DNA from: Thermoplasmata archaeon
GTDB lineage: Archaea > Thermoplasmatota > Thermoplasmata > Thermoplasmatales > Thermoplasmataceae
Direction: 5' to 3'
Assembly (NCBI GenBank): GCA_021811505.1
Contig: JAJZOM010000028.1
Coordinates: 1-15,958 of the forward strand
DNA length: 15,958 nt
The notes under the pieces are model-generated. The model saw only the letters and a list, made by a program, of their open reading frames with translations. It was not told the DNA's origin and did not search any database. Of the stretch, positions 15,837 through 15,958 are shown piece by piece (positions within the stretch are counted from its first letter, which is position 1; every line of letters begins with the position of its first letter). The position numbers were made by a program, and so were the translations under genes.

Positions 15837-15958
15837 GTATATAAAAAAATCATATTCAGCGGTTTCCAGTATCATTTCTGATTAATGCAGGAGAATGTAG
15901 ACCATTCTATTTCAGCAATGGTTTTTATATGAATATTATGGTTCAATGAGTTTGTGCT
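15837..15958 (+). promoter_or_regulatory. AT-rich right edge with TATA-like elements, possible start of a next gene
   Basis: The 261 bp after the thermopsin gene hold a terminator and no gene I can support. TATATAAA at about 15837-15846 and TTTTATAT at 15923-15930 are TATA-like. The second lies about 20 nt before an ATG at 15946 that is open to the window end (four codons only). A leaderless gene may begin here, but the spacing is short and there is no coding evidence. Confidence 0.2.

Noticed and set aside
15885..15932. ATG at 15885 after AT-rich sequence near the right edge
   Set aside because: The frame is only 15 codons, with no ribosome binding site at proper distance and no recognisable peptide.

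Overview
The window looks like the chromosome of an acidophilic archaeon of the Thermoplasmata (Thermoplasmatales-like). The grounds are a multi-domain thermopsin (peptidase family A5) with ETGLPSG-type C-terminal repeats, a membrane-anchored sugar-binding protein with a Ser/Thr stalk, and promoters with archaeal TATA/BRE-like elements about 26 nt upstream of start codons that lack a Shine-Dalgarno sequence. This placement is inference from protein style; no rRNA or marker gene is present. No tRNA, rRNA, CRISPR array, transposase or integrase was found.

Layout. (1) 2-1897: an MFS transporter, open at the left edge, and a small Cys-rich protein with a duplicated zinc-finger-like motif (DUF6062-like). 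(2) 1898-2096: a promoter region with three TATA-like elements. (3) 2097-5145: a carbohydrate ABC-transporter operon of two permeases (MalF- and MalG-like) and an ATPase (MalK/UgpC-like). A 27-codon reading frame fills the gap between the second permease and the ATPase exactly. (4) 5227-6735, minus strand: the matching substrate-binding protein, convergent with the ATPase, with a stem-loop over its stop codon. (5) 6736-6828: a 93-bp divergent promoter region serving the binding protein and a GH13 amylase. (6) 6829-8712 plus strand and 8683-11079 minus strand: a cytoplasmic GH13 alpha-glucanase (cyclomaltodextrinase/neopullulanase-like) and a cytoplasmic GH31 alpha-glucosidase, overlapping tail to tail by 30 bp. 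(7) 11237-15697: a 1486-residue surface thermopsin. (8) 15698-15958: an intrinsic-type terminator, then AT-rich sequence with a possible promoter at the right edge.

Genes 3-6 form a coherent maltodextrin module. The membrane-tethered binding protein captures oligosaccharide outside the cell, the permeases and ATPase import it, the GH13 enzyme cleaves or linearises it, and the GH31 enzyme releases glucose from the ends. The binding protein is in the opposite orientation to its transporter and shares a promoter region with the amylase, so co-regulation is probably by trans-acting factors rather than one mRNA. No TrmB-like regulator is in the window. The thermopsin is probably an extracellular acid protease anchored by a C-terminal membrane helix. 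Its middle part looks like a beta-sandwich (carbohydrate-binding or DOMON-like) followed by a parallel beta-helix.

I did not find a clearly new multi-gene system. The observations most worth checking are the embedded 27-codon reading frame at 3940-4023, the exact CX2C-X32-CX2H duplication in the small Cys protein, and the domain insertion in the thermopsin.
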